Below are positions 12,101 to 27,100 of a DNA stretch of 64,000 bases, in pieces. The DNA is from Antedon mediterranea. Its lineage: Eukaryota > Echinodermata > Crinoidea > Comatulida > Antedonidae. Under the pieces are notes generated by a model. It worked only from the letters and a program-made list of their open reading frames with translations. It searched no databases and had not been told where the DNA came from. A program made the translations under genes and the position numbers. The stretch's first letter is position 1. Every line of letters begins with the position of its first letter. The DNA lies in NCBI RefSeq assembly GCF_964355755.1, contig NC_092678.1:11878922-11942921 (forward strand), given 5' to 3'.

Positions 12101-15100
12101 CGTGTCCCTGTCACTAATCATATAAATTCTCGAGTACGATGATATTGACTGTGTAATTTTCGTGTGGCAACACTCGCGTTTGCTGATAAATAAACAAAAG
12201 TCATCTACTGGGTCTTGAACTCGCGATAAAATTGTCACTCCATCACAAGACAACGCTTCATGCGCTGCGCCACAGAACTTGCTTGACGAAATTAATCATC
12301 TAAACTATTTAAACTATGCATACATAGCGTCCTCATATATTTTTAGTCCTCCCTAGATGTGATGAAACACCATTTGTGATTGGTTAATACTCACAGTAGT
12401 AAGCGGTACGCGCGCGACGCACTGAACATCTGGTGATTCGGCTCGAAGAAGACGAATTATTATTTATTCGGCCTACCTCATAATATTATTATTAATGTAG
12501 GCTTATTGATGGAAATTCTTCTGTTATTATTTAAACGACCTAGGCTAGTGAATATTTTATTGCCAAGGAATCATTAATTAGTAATTATCTGTATATTATT
12601 CTTCGAAGGTAAGGTGTCTGAGCAGCTTGTTTACATACAACACAAAAAGGAGGCCTAGCATAGCTTCACCCGACCCAGCAGATATTCTACTTGTTGTTGG
12701 CTATGTAATATAACAGATATTGCCTTTTATATCGGTAAAACATAAGATTAGACATCCCCTCGGGAATGATATTAAGTTCTTGGGAATTGTATATTTCCCT
12801 CAGCAAATATATATTCCCTCGAACATAATATCATTCCCTCGGGGATGTCAAATCTTATATTTAACCTCTAAGCAGTCAATATCTGTATAATAATATATGA
12901 TCATAACTTAAATAAGGATAATATACAATTGAACATGCCATAGTGAACCTACACTAAAATGCATGAGGCATTAATTTACAAGCAACATTTACAACGCACA
13001 CATACCGAAGCAATCACGTCCATAGAAGTTTTCACAGCAGCGATGCAGGACATACCGCTGGACACAATCTACTCGGCATCCAAGTTCAGTCTGGTACCAG
13101 CCAGAAGAATAATAGCAGTCTCTGTATACATTGCCCTAATCATTTATAATGGATTACAATTGTAAGGACACAAAAAACAACAGGTTGTTAATTTATCAAA
13201 ACAAATTATCTATATTATATTTTTGGTTGCTCTTCCTTCTACTTAAATTATTAAATTTTTTGAAGAACAGAAAAATTGTTGTATGTTATATCCATGTTAT
13301 CAGTTGCTAAAGCATCATTGTACATATATATTTCAACCACTATAATTATAATTATAGAGACTATAATTTGTAAAAATATTACAATTTCCAATTTAATTAA
13401 AGCTACAGATAACTACTCACAGTGACTTTATAACCCTCAGGACAAGTAAACTGAACAGCGCAATCTTGACAAGGACTCTATAAAGTAAAATTTAATTAAT
13501 TCATTCATTCTGTCCAACATTGACATTCACAATATATGCAAGACATGTGATTTAGCTACATTCATCAAAACCCAGCAATGAAATTATGCTGCACATCTGA
13601 TTAGATCCGATAATGATCGGATGACGAAAAAGTTATTTTTCCAAGATGACAAATGCTCCAAGCGTGGTAGAAATACGAACCCGTTATTCAAACAAGTTCT
13701 CGATAATGTTGGAATGGTCAAACAAGCCTTCATTAACAACTCGAAGGCCCGCTTATTTTGAATCGGCATTTATTTATAAATGCCATTTAGAACACTCTGT
13801 CAGAGTTACAGATTAAATTTCTATATTACATATTAGGCTTTACTTCTTAATTCTTACGCGAAAGATTATCAGTGAGTTAGGGGATACCTTTAATTATTTT
13901 CCATTTCAAGCATGTCCAAACTATAGAGGGTGCTATAAAATTTGGAAAAATACACCAAACCACAGAGAGTGCCAATAAAAAAAAAATATTATCTATGAAT
14001 AGTGCGTATGCCAGGCTTAATAAACAATGCATGAATTTATTAAAGATCTTACGGACTATTTAGTATGTTTTCTATTTTCTTTCTCTATCTTGAGCCTATT
14101 AATATTAGAAATTAAAATTGTTTATACTATATTTATATTTATCAGGATATTTAAAAAAAGAAATGCAGTATACCTTAACAGTATTGTAAGTAACATCATC
14201 ACAACGACCTCCGATGCTTGGTAGGTCAAGTACAGCATCAATACCAAACACCACACCATCAGCAAACATGATGTTGGACTGCAGAATCATAGCCTCCATG
14301 TTTACGTAACCATCGCCCTACAAACAAAAGATAATTTTCCATGTGAAGATTCTATTCAATTTTGAGGTATAAATAATTTTACACAGTGCTTACATGCAAT
14401 TTCTTGAAACCATAAATATCCCATATTTAGGGCTCATAAACTTCAGGTATATATCATCATATAGGAATAAGAAAAAAGGCGTGGTGCATGTAACACACAT
14501 GTAAGCAAGCTTGCAATTAAAAAAAATGGATACAATTAATTTTTGACTAAATTAACAGCATGTTTCGGACTATTTTAAGCATTGCATTTAAACAAAGTCA
14601 GACACTTTGGACCAGCCCACCCGTGTGGTTTATCTGCTATACAGTTGCTACCTGACAGCATTGCTTGAAGAGAATAGGTAAACCACTACTAAACTCACGA
14701 TAACTTGTCCACATCCAGCAGAAATTGATGAGCCTTGCAGTGTGGCTAGAGTACTACCATCTCTTAATATCATTTCAGATAGACGAATCTACAAACAATA
14801 AAACATAAATGCACATATTCCGTTCAAAATGGAAGAGGTGTGAATTTAACTTAAAGCTCTATCCACACTATCAAATCTGTCCACACTATCTAACACTGGT
14901 GACACAATGCAAGGACATAGACGCAACGCAATGAAAACAGTACGAATCATCCATTGTTTGTGATTACTTCCTTTTATTGCGTCTCTAGTGGGCACCAAGC
15001 ATTAGGTGGCAAGTCAGCAAATGTCATATGAGGAGACAAATAAATAAACTTGTTTCAGAAATTTCATTGGCGATTCTCACCTTCTTATCAGCAAGTACAT

Positions 15101-18100
15101 GGAATCGCAGATATTCACCAAGAATTTCAACATTATTTTCAAGTTGGTGCTTTTTGTCTGCTGGGAGGTTGTTGAAAGCTTGGTTGGTTGGAGCAAATAG
15201 AGTGAAGGGTTTGTAGAGGGGGTTTTCTAATGTTTCAAACATCCCAGCAAATTTCATCATTTCAATCAAAGTTGTGTAATTGTTCCACAATAAAGTTTCC
15301 CTCAGTGTTGAATTCTGAAATCAGAGCAATCTCTGCCATTATGTACAAAACAAATTAAAGTTCTATATTCCACTAAACATGGAACAAAAATGAAAAAAAT
15401 GATGACCAAGTAAAGTAAACTGATACAGACAAACAAAGGAGAATATTCATGTAAATTTGGGGACTGTTTACGCGTCAACTGGAATTTTCTCCCAAGAATG
15501 ACAAAAATACTGAATACTGAATAGCTTTATTTGTCCATCATATAAAGAAATAATAGAAATTCTTCTTAAAGATGAATTAAAAATGAATATAACCAAAGAA
15601 AGTAAAAAGAAGGGTTATTCTTACCTGCATGTCAGCATATTCAGGTGTCAGTACAGTGTCTATGATGTGTATTATACCATTAGTTGGTTATTCTTGTGCA
15701 TGTCAGCATATTCAGGTGTCAGTACAGTGTCTATGATGTGTATTATACCATTAGTTGGTTATTCTTACCTGCATGTCAGCATATTCAGGTGTCAGTACAG
15801 TGTCTATGATGTGTATTATACCATTAGTTGGTTATTCTTGTGCATGTCAGCATATTCAGGTGTCAGTACAGTGTCTATGATGTGTATTATACCATTAGTT
15901 GGTTATTCTTACCTGCATGTCACCATATTCAGGTGTCAGTACAGTGTCTATGATGTGTATTATACCATTAGTTGGTTATTCTTACCTGCATGTCAGCATA
16001 TTCAGGTGTCAGTACAGTGTCTATGATGTGTATTATACCATTAGTTGGTTATTCTTACCTGCATGTCACCATATTCAGGTGTCAGTACAGTGTCTATGAT
16101 GTGTATTATACCATTAGTTGGTTATTCTTACCCGCATGTCAGCATATTCAGGTGTCAGTACAGTGTCTATGATGTGTATTATACCATTAGTTGGTTATTC
16201 TTACCTGCATGTCACCATATTCAGGTGTCAGTACAGTGTATATGATGTGTATTATACCATTAGTTGGTTATTCTTACCTGCATGTCACCATATTCAGGTG
16301 TCAGTACAGTGTCTATGATGTGTATTATACCATTAGTTGGTTATTCTTACCTGCATGTCAGCATATTCAGGTGGAAGTACAGTGTCTATGATGTGTATTA
16401 TACCATTAGTTGGTTATTCTTGTGCATGTCAGCATATTCAGGTGTCAGTACAGTGTCTATGATGTGTATTATATCATTAGTTGGTTATTCTTACCTGCAT
16501 GTCACCATATTCAGGTGTCAGTAAAGTGTCTATGATGTGTATTATACCATTAGTTGGTTATTCTTACCTGCATGTCAGCATATTCAGGTGTCAGTACAGT
16601 GTCTATGATGTGTATTATATCATTAGTTGGTTATTCTTACCTGCATGTCACCATATTCAGGTGTCAGTACAGTGTCAATGATGTGTATTATACCATTAGT
16701 TGCTTCTATACTTGATATCACTTTTCCAATGTCATTTAAAAGCAAACCTGAATTCTATAAAGTGTAAAAGAATGTATATTGTTAGGCCTAAGATAATCTG
16801 TTTTTATCACATTTTATTTTCTAGTATATTTTTTCCGATTTAAACTGTACTCGAATAGAAAATAAATGCTCTGACAGTATACAATTCTCAGAAAATCAGG
16901 ATTCAGGATGGGAGGAGGGGGGGGGGGGGGGGCGGCAAGCCTGCTGGGGGACCCTTATAACTGAAAGACAGGAGGTTTTTGATTTTCAGTGTGATAGAAC
17001 TCCTTAGGGTAGATATTGGAATCACTCAGGCTAAGCTTTTCAATGAGCCTCAATAACCAAACAAACAGTAGCCAGAAAGACTGTAGTATAACAATCTTAG
17101 CTATTAACTAATATTCTGCATACTAACAATCAATGCCATTTTTAACTTCTGTCCATTAGTTGTTGTGATTTGCATCATCTTCTCTAGTTGGCTAACATTG
17201 AGGGCAGCACATCCAATAGTAAGGTAGTCCACAATGTCAGCAATTTGGTCATTTTCTTGCCAGATTTCCACCTGATAATCAAGACAAAAAAGTATAATTT
17301 TATATCAAATTTAAATAAATAACAAATTTGATGTAACTGAATGCAACAAGAACATCAGTGAAAAAAACACAAGAAACCTAAATTATTTAATCTAAATTGT
17401 TTAGATTGTTTTAGCAATGAACTAATCAATTACCATTTAATATCTGCACAATGTTTAACCAGATTTGCATAGTGTGAAGGCATTTTTGTGAAAATTTTAC
17501 AGGGAACCACTAGCAAGGTCTATAAAAAACTTTATACAAATTCTATTAAAAACACTATGAACATTCTATACACGGTCTAAAAACTTAACTTCTCCCAAGA
17601 CTTCAAAGGTTCACTTATACCAAAGAATATATATCACAAGAATGAGTATTCCGCGATTTTTGCATGAGAAATTTGTAACAGAGAGCTCCAGTGAGTGATG
17701 CCCGCCCTCATGAGGGCGGATGTATACATACTAAATAAGACTTGATTTAATAGATATTATACATGTCACATTAAATAGAATTATGATAATATATTTCGCA
17801 ATTGTAAACTATTTTATAATACATATTTATTAACAAACTAGTGTACATTCACTTTTACAGACAATTATTTACTAACATGCTAAATTAGTTCACAAAAAAG
17901 GCCTAACACAGCAACACCAAAATCAATCAAATCAGCACGGCCTATTCTTTACCATTGCCGCGTACTACTCTACGCCCGGTAAATTAAGTATTGTTTTTAT
18001 GATATAAATTAGTATAAAATACATGTTATTAATAGGATAAAATGTTAAATGCATTAACATTTATTTGTTTTACCAGAAACAAGTTAAATATAGGAATATT

Positions 18101-21100
18101 ATTAAACTATCCTTCGTGAAAACGCGTAAACACCAACACGCCCGGTCACGCTATCGTAGCGCCCGGTTGATAAAGCGAACTGTTTAAAATACGGCAGTTT
18201 TTACTAAATAAATTGCATAAATCGAACAATTAAATATCCAAATAGCATTTAACATGATGTTGGCATGTAGTTGATAACATTTTTTATCATGAAAATACTA
18301 CCGGTGGTCCAGCCTTTGATTAGTGAAACCGTCACAAAAAGTTGTATACATCCCAGATACATCCTCACTTATGGCGGCGCCCTACCACATGGACAATATT
18401 ACTGTTACAGGGAAAATCGCGGATTACTCATTCTTGTGATATATATTCTTTGCTTATACACAGTGTAAAAGGGTATACACAAGAAATAATTTACCATTTT
18501 AGCGGGCGTGTGTCATCTTACCCATTTCAGTTTATTCAGAACCGTCTGATGACAAAACAAAAATAAAGTTTGCTTTCTCATTCCATACCAATTAATAGAT
18601 CTTACCTGATCACTATGCAATTTATCAAATGCAGAGTTATGTGGTGCTAGAATGGTGTATGATCCCTCAACAGATAACCAGAGATGATGCAATGCCTAAA
18701 AGGTAAAACAATAAATCAATTTATTAAAGTAAATGTAACGAGATAAGTCTAGGGAAGAAGATGTTAAGGGTAGGTTGAAAAAGTTCTCAGTTATCCCAAG
18801 GTTTCTTGTAGTATGTAGTATAGTCTTTGACTTGAACCTTCTCCATCAATCCAGTGCAAATACTCTTACTATTTCAGAAGATATAATAATAAATAACATT
18901 ATATACATACATACAGTACATACATACAGTACATACATACAGTACATACATACAGTACATACATACAGTACATACATACAGTACATACAGTACATACATA
19001 CAGTACATACATACAGTACATACATACAGTACATACATACAGTACATACATACAGTACATACATACAGTACATACATACAGTACATACATACAGTACATA
19101 CATACATACAGTACATACATACAGTACATAAATACAGTACATACATACAGTACATACATACAGTACATACATACAGTACATACATACAGTACATACATAC
19201 AGTACATACATACAGTACATACATACAGTACATAAATACAGTACATACATACATACAGTACAAGGTCCATGTAATAAATATAAATGCTTACATTTGTTTG
19301 TATAATCCTATTAAAAGTACTGAGTTGTGAATTTAATGCCAATTCCTACAAATAAAATATTTTGAATATTAACACACGCAAATTCACAAGAATAAAACAC
19401 AGTGTAAAACTACATACATACTGTACAAAGCTATCTAAAATAACAACAATAAAATGCATTAAAAGATAATTTATCTAACAAATATTTTTGCTTTGTTTTT
19501 TTACTATGAAAAAAATGAACATTAGGCCATATAAGTTTTTATTGTTTTAAATTTTGCATGGAAGGTTGAGTGGAAAAACAATTTTTAATAGTTTCTTACA
19601 TTTTGGTTTGGGCATGAAAAAGGAATTGTATGCGTTAAAAATATTAATATATTAATGCTGTGGGTATTAGGGCCGGATCCTAAAATAGATAAAAAAAAAT
19701 AAAAAAAAGCTACAGTCAGAACAAAATTACAGGGGTTTGGGTAAAATATTAATACATTATTGAGCACAGTGGCGGTTACAGTATAACAAAGAAGTCAATA
19801 TATAAAAAAAGAAATGCCCCTATTAAAATCAATACTATATTATTATTAGCATATCACATATTATATAACACCTAAATAAATTCCTGTCATTTGATTGAAC
19901 GAATGTGGGTCACATGGCGTGCAATAGTACACACTATTAAACGATCGTTTAATAGTACTTTTTAAAACATTTTGTGTACGAAAAAAAAAACGTTTCGCGG
20001 ATGAAATAAAATTGTTGTTTGTAAACACCACCGCGAGATATGCAACAGTAGCAGATTTTTGTTAGACTTGCCCCAAGTCTGTATTGTTTTTTTTAAAATT
20101 TATTTGTTTTTATTTCGACCGCGATTTTTGTCTGAAAATACAGACTTGTGAAACACGTATAGAAATCGATTTGCAGACCGCAAACATCCGATAAGAATGA
20201 CGTAGGTTATCATACCGTATTTGGCTATATGGGGCGGGCGGTATGTAAATATGGATTTCGAATCAACCACCAATGATCATTTTGTTTCAAAATGAAAAAG
20301 ATCGAGTAGGCCAACGTACAGTGCTGAATGTACGATCGAGACTGTTAAAATATGAAATCGTGTTGCCAAGTTGTTTTGTTTATTAATTGTTTAGTCCTTA
20401 GCCTAGGCCTCCTTCGTAGGTCCTACTCAACTCGCACGTATGACCTGCCAAATAAAACGCCAATAAGGTAGGCCTACATAATACCACCACCGGCACACAA
20501 CAGGATTCACACACAACAGGGCTACACCACTACACAGAACAGGACAGGTCTGGGTGGGAATTAAATCAAATTATCTCCGCGTAATATTAAATCAGGGAGA
20601 TGTAAATTACATCTCCCTGATTAAATGATCCATATAAAATCCTTTCTAGCCTTCAGAAACTTTCATCAATGTACCCAAAGTACACATTGTCTAAACGTAA
20701 CATAGCGCATGCGTACCATCTTAGTTGTTGAGTCTTTGAAATTCTGAAATATGAATATTAAAACAGTGTACGAGTGAGTAGCCAATCGCATGCAGCTGAA
20801 ACTAGTCAACCGGATAATCTATGCACCAAGAATTCTTGGTGTCAAACCACGTGACTTTTGCGTGTTTCCCCAGACGGAGTATCCAAACTCAAGTAATACA
20901 CGTATGAAACGCCATATGTGCAAAAATATTTATATTTTTACTAATATTAAGAAAAAACTCCGTCTGGAGCCCAGACTAGATTTTTGTGTACGATTTGGAG
21001 ATATATATGTATTAATTTCATTCAAAAAATCATTTAAATTAGCTTTAGGTCGTTTTTAGGATTTTGATTAATTAATGGGGACATCCCTACAAGACGTGGA

Positions 21101-24100
21101 ATTGTTGGAAAAACCATAATTAGCCAAGATAAGTTCTAATTGTCTGTCAAAGTTTTGCCTTTCAGCCAATCTAGTACTACTACTAGACCTAGCTAGGCCT
21201 GTTAGTATTAGGCTAGGCCCAGCCTAGGCGTTTTAGCCTTGCTAGGTCTAAGATTGTTTGGTCGTTTGTTGACATAATTAACACTAAAGTAGGTGTGTTT
21301 AGAAAATCCATATAAATATAACATTTAATATAATATTAAAAACTAAATGTTACGGTTTTAATCAATCTGAATGAAGGCCTCTTGGCTAGGGCTACCTTAT
21401 ATTTGATTCAAATGACAGGAATCTATTTAGATGTTATATAAAACAAATAATGAATGTTTTATATTCGTGTAATGGTACAAATAATGGCATTTGGTGAATG
21501 ATGAAAGGTTATATAAACAAGGCAACGCCGAGTTGATATAACCTTTCATCATTCACCTCATGCCATTATTTGTACCATTACACTCATAAACATTCATTAT
21601 TTGTATAGTAAAGAATTTTACCTCAGCAACATTACCAATACAATTGAAGCCATCACCCACATGCCCTTCAAAGCATGTACATGTCCTAATGTTAGCCCCA
21701 GTCAACTGGCACGTTGCACGTATACTACAGTTACCATTGCTGGATGAACACGGATTCTGCCAGCGGCAAGAATTGATGCCATCTCCAGTAAAATTTGTTT
21801 TGCAGTTGCAGATATTCTGGAAGAACATATATATATATATACGGCCAATTAGTTTTTTTTTTGTTTACAATAGTTGAGTTTAAAGTTGAGTTGTGTATGT
21901 ATATAAATACACAGAGAGACTTGACTTAAGTATTTTATATAATATTTACGTTATTGTTCTTATTTTAAATCTTCTTGACTTAAGTCCATCAAGGCACCGC
22001 CAACGATTCGACAAGTCTCTCTGGTTATCTTGATCTCTCAAAGCATGTCTAAATTAACATTTTCCCCCTTCACACACTTTATAAAAATATTCTACAATTC
22101 ATTAAATTGGCACAGTTACTATACTTATCTGGCACTTACAAATAAGTCATGTTAATAAATGATTGTTATTTTGTTGTTATTATAGGCACACATAAACATA
22201 GCCATGCTACAGGTAGCCACAGAACATACAGTATTATGGAGAAAAAAGTGAGGTGGTGTGTATGAAAATACAGCGTACGCATGAGATGTAAAAAGAGGAC
22301 ACACTTGGCCAGACTCATGATTAAAAAAAAGTAATATTAGTTGTAATTTTGTTTATTTAGTGTATTGTTTACAGATGTATTTGGATCAGTGTGAATACAA
22401 TCAGTGGATTGAACTTACTTTATTTGGACCAGTGTGAATACAATCAGTGGATTGAACTACTTTATTTGGACCAGTGTGAATACAATCAGTGGATTGAACT
22501 TTCTTTATTTGAACCAGTGTGAATACAATCAGTGGATTGAACTTACTTTATTTGGACCAGTGTGAATACAATCAGTGGATTGAACTTTCTTTATTTGAAC
22601 CAGTGTGAATACAATCAGTGGATTGAACTTACTTTATTTGGACCAGTGTGAATACAATCAGTAGATTGAACTTACTTTATTTGGACCAGTGTGAATACAA
22701 TCGGTGGATTGAACTTACTTTATTTGGACCAGTGTGAATACAATCAGTGGATTGAACTTACTTTATTTGGACCAGTGTGAATACAATCAGTGGATTGAAC
22801 TTACTTTATTTGGACCAGTGTGAATACAATCAATAGATTGAACTTACTTTATTTGGACCAGTGTGATTACAATCAGTGGATTGAACTTACTTTATTTGGA
22901 CCAGTGTGAATACAATCGGTGGATTGAACTTACTTTATTTGGACCAGTGTGAATACAATCAGTGGATTGAACTTACTTTATTTGGACCAGTGTGAATACA
23001 ATCAGTGGATTGAACTTACTTTATTTGGACCAGTGTGAATACAATCAGTGGATTGAACTTACTTTATTTGGACCAGTGTGAATACAATCAGTGGATTGAA
23101 CTTACTTTATTTGGACCAGTGTGAATACAATCAGTGGATTGAACTTACTTTATTTGGACCAGTGTGAATACAATCAGTGGATTGAACTTACTTTATTTGG
23201 ACCAGTGTGAATACAATCGGCATTTTGATGACAACCCCCATGATCATGCAAACATGGATTAATTTCTAAACGTTATTATGAAATGAAAACAAAAACAATG
23301 AATTAGAATGAGTGTAAAATAATCCTATGGCTTTATTAAACTTAAAAAGTGAATATTTTAAGTAAAATATGGATATGGTACACATATCCTCATTTTTTTC
23401 CCTGAAATTTAGTTATTGTACCCAATGTATCAGGGGTATCATGCAAATAATTGCGTTTTTAGAGTAACAGCAGCAAACAGAAAGCTCTTTTTTCGAACAG
23501 AAATAATAACCTAGGTGAATTTTAATTTTTTGAATTTAAAAAATGTGAAATGATTCACAATACAAAAAAAACCCATATTTTTTAAAATGTATTCATTTTT
23601 TTATATTTGATTGGAATATGTGGTAGTTTTTCAATTTATTACACATTTAAAAGCAAAAAAATACAATAAACAAAAAAAAAAAAAATAATGTTTTGTGAAG
23701 ATACAAGGCAACAACGATAAATGATTATATAAACATAACTGAGCAAGATTGTAAATAAAACACTAATAATATGTCAATGTCAACAAAAACAAAAAATGAA
23801 TCAAATGGATGCATTTTTAATAAATTTAATAATTTCCGGAATAATATAATAATATGCAAATTAAATTCGTGCAAAATGAACATTTGGTAATAGGTTTGGT
23901 TATATACAATACCTTGACAAACTATACCATCGCCATAGTAACCATCAATGCAACTACAGTTACGGCCTCCTTGTGGTAAAGACATACACACTGCATTCTG
24001 AGAACAGTCATTATCAACGTCGCATAAACTGACAGCTGACAAAAGACAAAATTGTAAATTCATACAAAATGGTGCTTTTTGTAAGAACACCTTTAATGCT

Positions 24101-27100
24101 GCAACTATAGTGTGCCTAGTGAATATGAGAGAGCTAAACATTTTTTTTCCATGGCAAAACTAAATGGTTTCTGCTAAGGAAAAAATAAAGGAGGTAGAAT
24201 GATATTTCTGATTAATACGGTTCACAGTTTCTAGTGGTAGGGATATAGCATGTAATTTATATCAAATGATTAATACGGTTCACAGTTTTAGTGGTAGGGA
24301 TATAGCATGTAATTTATATCAAATGATTAATACGGTTCACAGTTTCTACTAGTAGGGATATAGCATGTAATTTATATCAAATGATTAATACGGTTCACAG
24401 TTTTAGTGGTAGGGATATAGCATGTAATTTATATCAAATGATTAATATGGTTCACAGTTTCTAGTGGTAGGGATATAGCATGTAATTTATATCAAATGAT
24501 TAATATGGTTCACAGTTTTAGTGGTAGGGATATAGCATGTAATTTATATCAAATGATTAATACAGTTCACAGTTTCTAGTGGTAGGGATATAGCATGTAA
24601 TTTATATCAAATAAAAGTGGCATACATAATTTACCCATTTTTTCAAACTAAATCTAAATGGGCAAAATTTGACTCTTTGGTAGATGAGTATATGAACATG
24701 CAATGTGTAATGTAATGTAAATAAGATAAGGAAAGGTAAATGTTTTCTAACCTTCACAGTAAGTGCCATTGCCAGAAAAACCAAAAGAACAAACACACTG
24801 TGAAACATAACAACTGAAAAACAATAAGCCAAAAATATAAATAACACTTCATCACCCCATTAAAATAATAACCAAAATAAAAGACAATGAATAATAAATA
24901 CTTACTAAGCTGAGGTGTGACAATTTGTACATGTTCCATTAATATCAGCTGAAAGTACAATGAATGCTCAACTTTAATTGTTTAAAAAAATGGATTTGTT
25001 CGTCCCGAGATATTATGTTCAATTATCGTAAAAGAAGACACTATACACTATTTATATTAGTAATGAGTATTTGACACAAAAACAATTAAGCTAGAAAACC
25101 AAATTCAAGTTTGATAGCTTAGGATTTACCAACTGTGACCACACCCCTATCATTTGCCAAATGTGGGAATGGGTCAAAATGTAAAGTTGGGGAAAAACCA
25201 ACCCTGATTCGTTATACTCTCCAAGTTGATTTTTACGTTGCTTGTTGTGATTCTATGAATAAAACAACAACATTTTGAAGTGTTTAGTTAAGAAGTGTTG
25301 GTTTAATAAATAAAGATTGAGATTTGTGAAAAAGTGCGACATTTAAGGTGTGTGACGTCAGTGTCTGAGGTTGGATCAGATGCTTGAAAAAAATAAATTA
25401 AATGAATGAATTTTAAATTTAATAATATCCGCTACAAACATTTTTAGTAGATATAGCTCTATTCTTAGTAGCCTTTAGTAGTTTTTTAGTAGACCTTTTC
25501 AGCTCACCTACTAAGGATTTTAACTCAAATGGTATGACTTCTCAGCTATATAAAACAGATAGCTTATTAATAGTTACTGGCTATTATCAGTTTGTTAATA
25601 CAGTAGTCTATCAGTAGGTTACTGGTAGCCATTTTATAGCTTATTACAAGTAGAAAATAGATAGATACAACTGTGTTACTCATTGATTTAAAATAGTGAA
25701 AAACCTATTAGGAATTAAAATAAAATCTACTTATTAGTAGGTTCTTAAAAGGCAAAAGAGCTACAATATATCTATTAGCTTATAAGGCTAATAAATATAG
25801 ATATCTACTAAGACTGTTTGTCAAAATCGCAATTCATGGATATTTAATAATAACATTTTTAGGCCATTCTGAAGATGTCTTTTTTGGCATATTATTTCAG
25901 TAAACCAGTAAATTGTGATGCTCATTATCATATCATAACAACCAATGCAACAATACCATTGTCACAATTTGAACCAGTCCATCCAGCATAGCATATACAC
26001 TGACCATCCCCTTCACGTCCACTATTGCATTCTCCATGGCTGCAGTTACACACTAAGAAAATGATTAAACAAACCACTTTTAAACTTACATTAAACAATA
26101 TTTAATATTTATATTATTTATTTATTATAAAATATTTGAGTTTTAATGATTAAGTGGCAGATGCTTTTCTTACAGGCAGCATTTGAAAATGCTAGGCCTT
26201 ACTCAGCCTGCACCTCGCCACTCAATGAGGACATTTCTCAGTGATCAAGAAGTGTGGCGATGTGGAGAATTGATTGATTGATTGAAATACACTCGACAAT
26301 AAAGCTTGGTTCCCACTAGAACGTAACGCAACGCAAGCGTTTTAACCAATGACAAGCGATGTTATAGACAGTTAGCAATTGCAAACGAATAAGCCATCGC
26401 TTGTGATTGGTCAATTCACTTGCGTTGCGTTACGTCCTTGTGTTCCGTCGCTAGTGGGAACCAGGCTTAAAAATCAAATTGTGAAAGTGAAAGGTAATGA
26501 AATAATTGGAAAGGTAAGATAGCCAAAATTTAGGGCCGCGAAAAATGTTTGGCTTTACAATATGTTTTAACATTTAACATCAATGGCAGTAATATAAAGG
26601 CACCAATCATCTATCTCTGACAGGGGCAATATGAAACCACTGAAAGCTTAGTGTACATACATACAACATAACAAATTAACTAATGAGCATTAGCAACATT
26701 AATTGATCAATTTTACCTTGATTGCAATTTTCACCAAATAAATTGTCTTCACAAAGTTCACATGCAAAACCATGGAAACCAACTTCACAATTACATTCAC
26801 CTGTACCCATGATGTCTTCGGAACAATTACCATGGTTACTACATGGCATAGCCCATCCACCTGGACATTCTAATTATACAAAGAGAGAGAGATAGTTCAG
26901 CAACAACAGAAACCGGCCCAACTCCCATGGTTGCACACATTATCACAATGTCTATACTTTGTTTAATAATATATTTAGTTTTAATTAAATTTTTTAAATA
27001 TGTATACAGTAGTATTTAATTGTCGTCACTCGTCACACGAACCGGCGAATCGTCATTTTGACGCAAATTTTTTTTTTATATATTTCGAAAGTATTTATTC

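Larger units (their letters stand above)
5652..13005. other. 7.35-kb intron E45-E46 hosting antisense genes and repeats
   Basis: It holds, from left to right, a duplicated 23-bp direct repeat (6022-6106), a 194-bp tandem repeat, a truncated LINE, a polypurine minisatellite, a plus-strand C1q-like gene, a tRNA-like SINE remnant and a foldback element. Stretches 7016-7341, 8556-8910 and 11592-12060 show nothing else. Confidence 0.85.
13478..15080. other. Introns E41-E44, mostly featureless
   Basis: Non-coding parts 13478-14173, 14318-14698 and 14789-15080. At about 14852-15004 there are decayed ends of two repeat families seen whole at 29221 (AAGCTCTATCCACACTATCAA) and 26302 (ACGCAACGCAA ... 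CTAGTGGG). Nothing else supported. Confidence 0.5.

Noticed and set aside
12959-13165. Plus-strand 68-residue frame MHEALIYKQ...
   Set aside because: It is the reverse strand of stabilin exon E45, which has Cys-rich content, splice sites and matching phase.
15583-16681. Plus-strand frames of the [19 protein letters not shown] type
   Set aside because: Antisense reading of the FAS1 exon-end repeat; the sense strand explains the sequence.
18775-19342. Long frames of HTYSTYIQY and [13 protein letters not shown] type
   Set aside because: Simple 13-bp repeat read in several frames on both strands.
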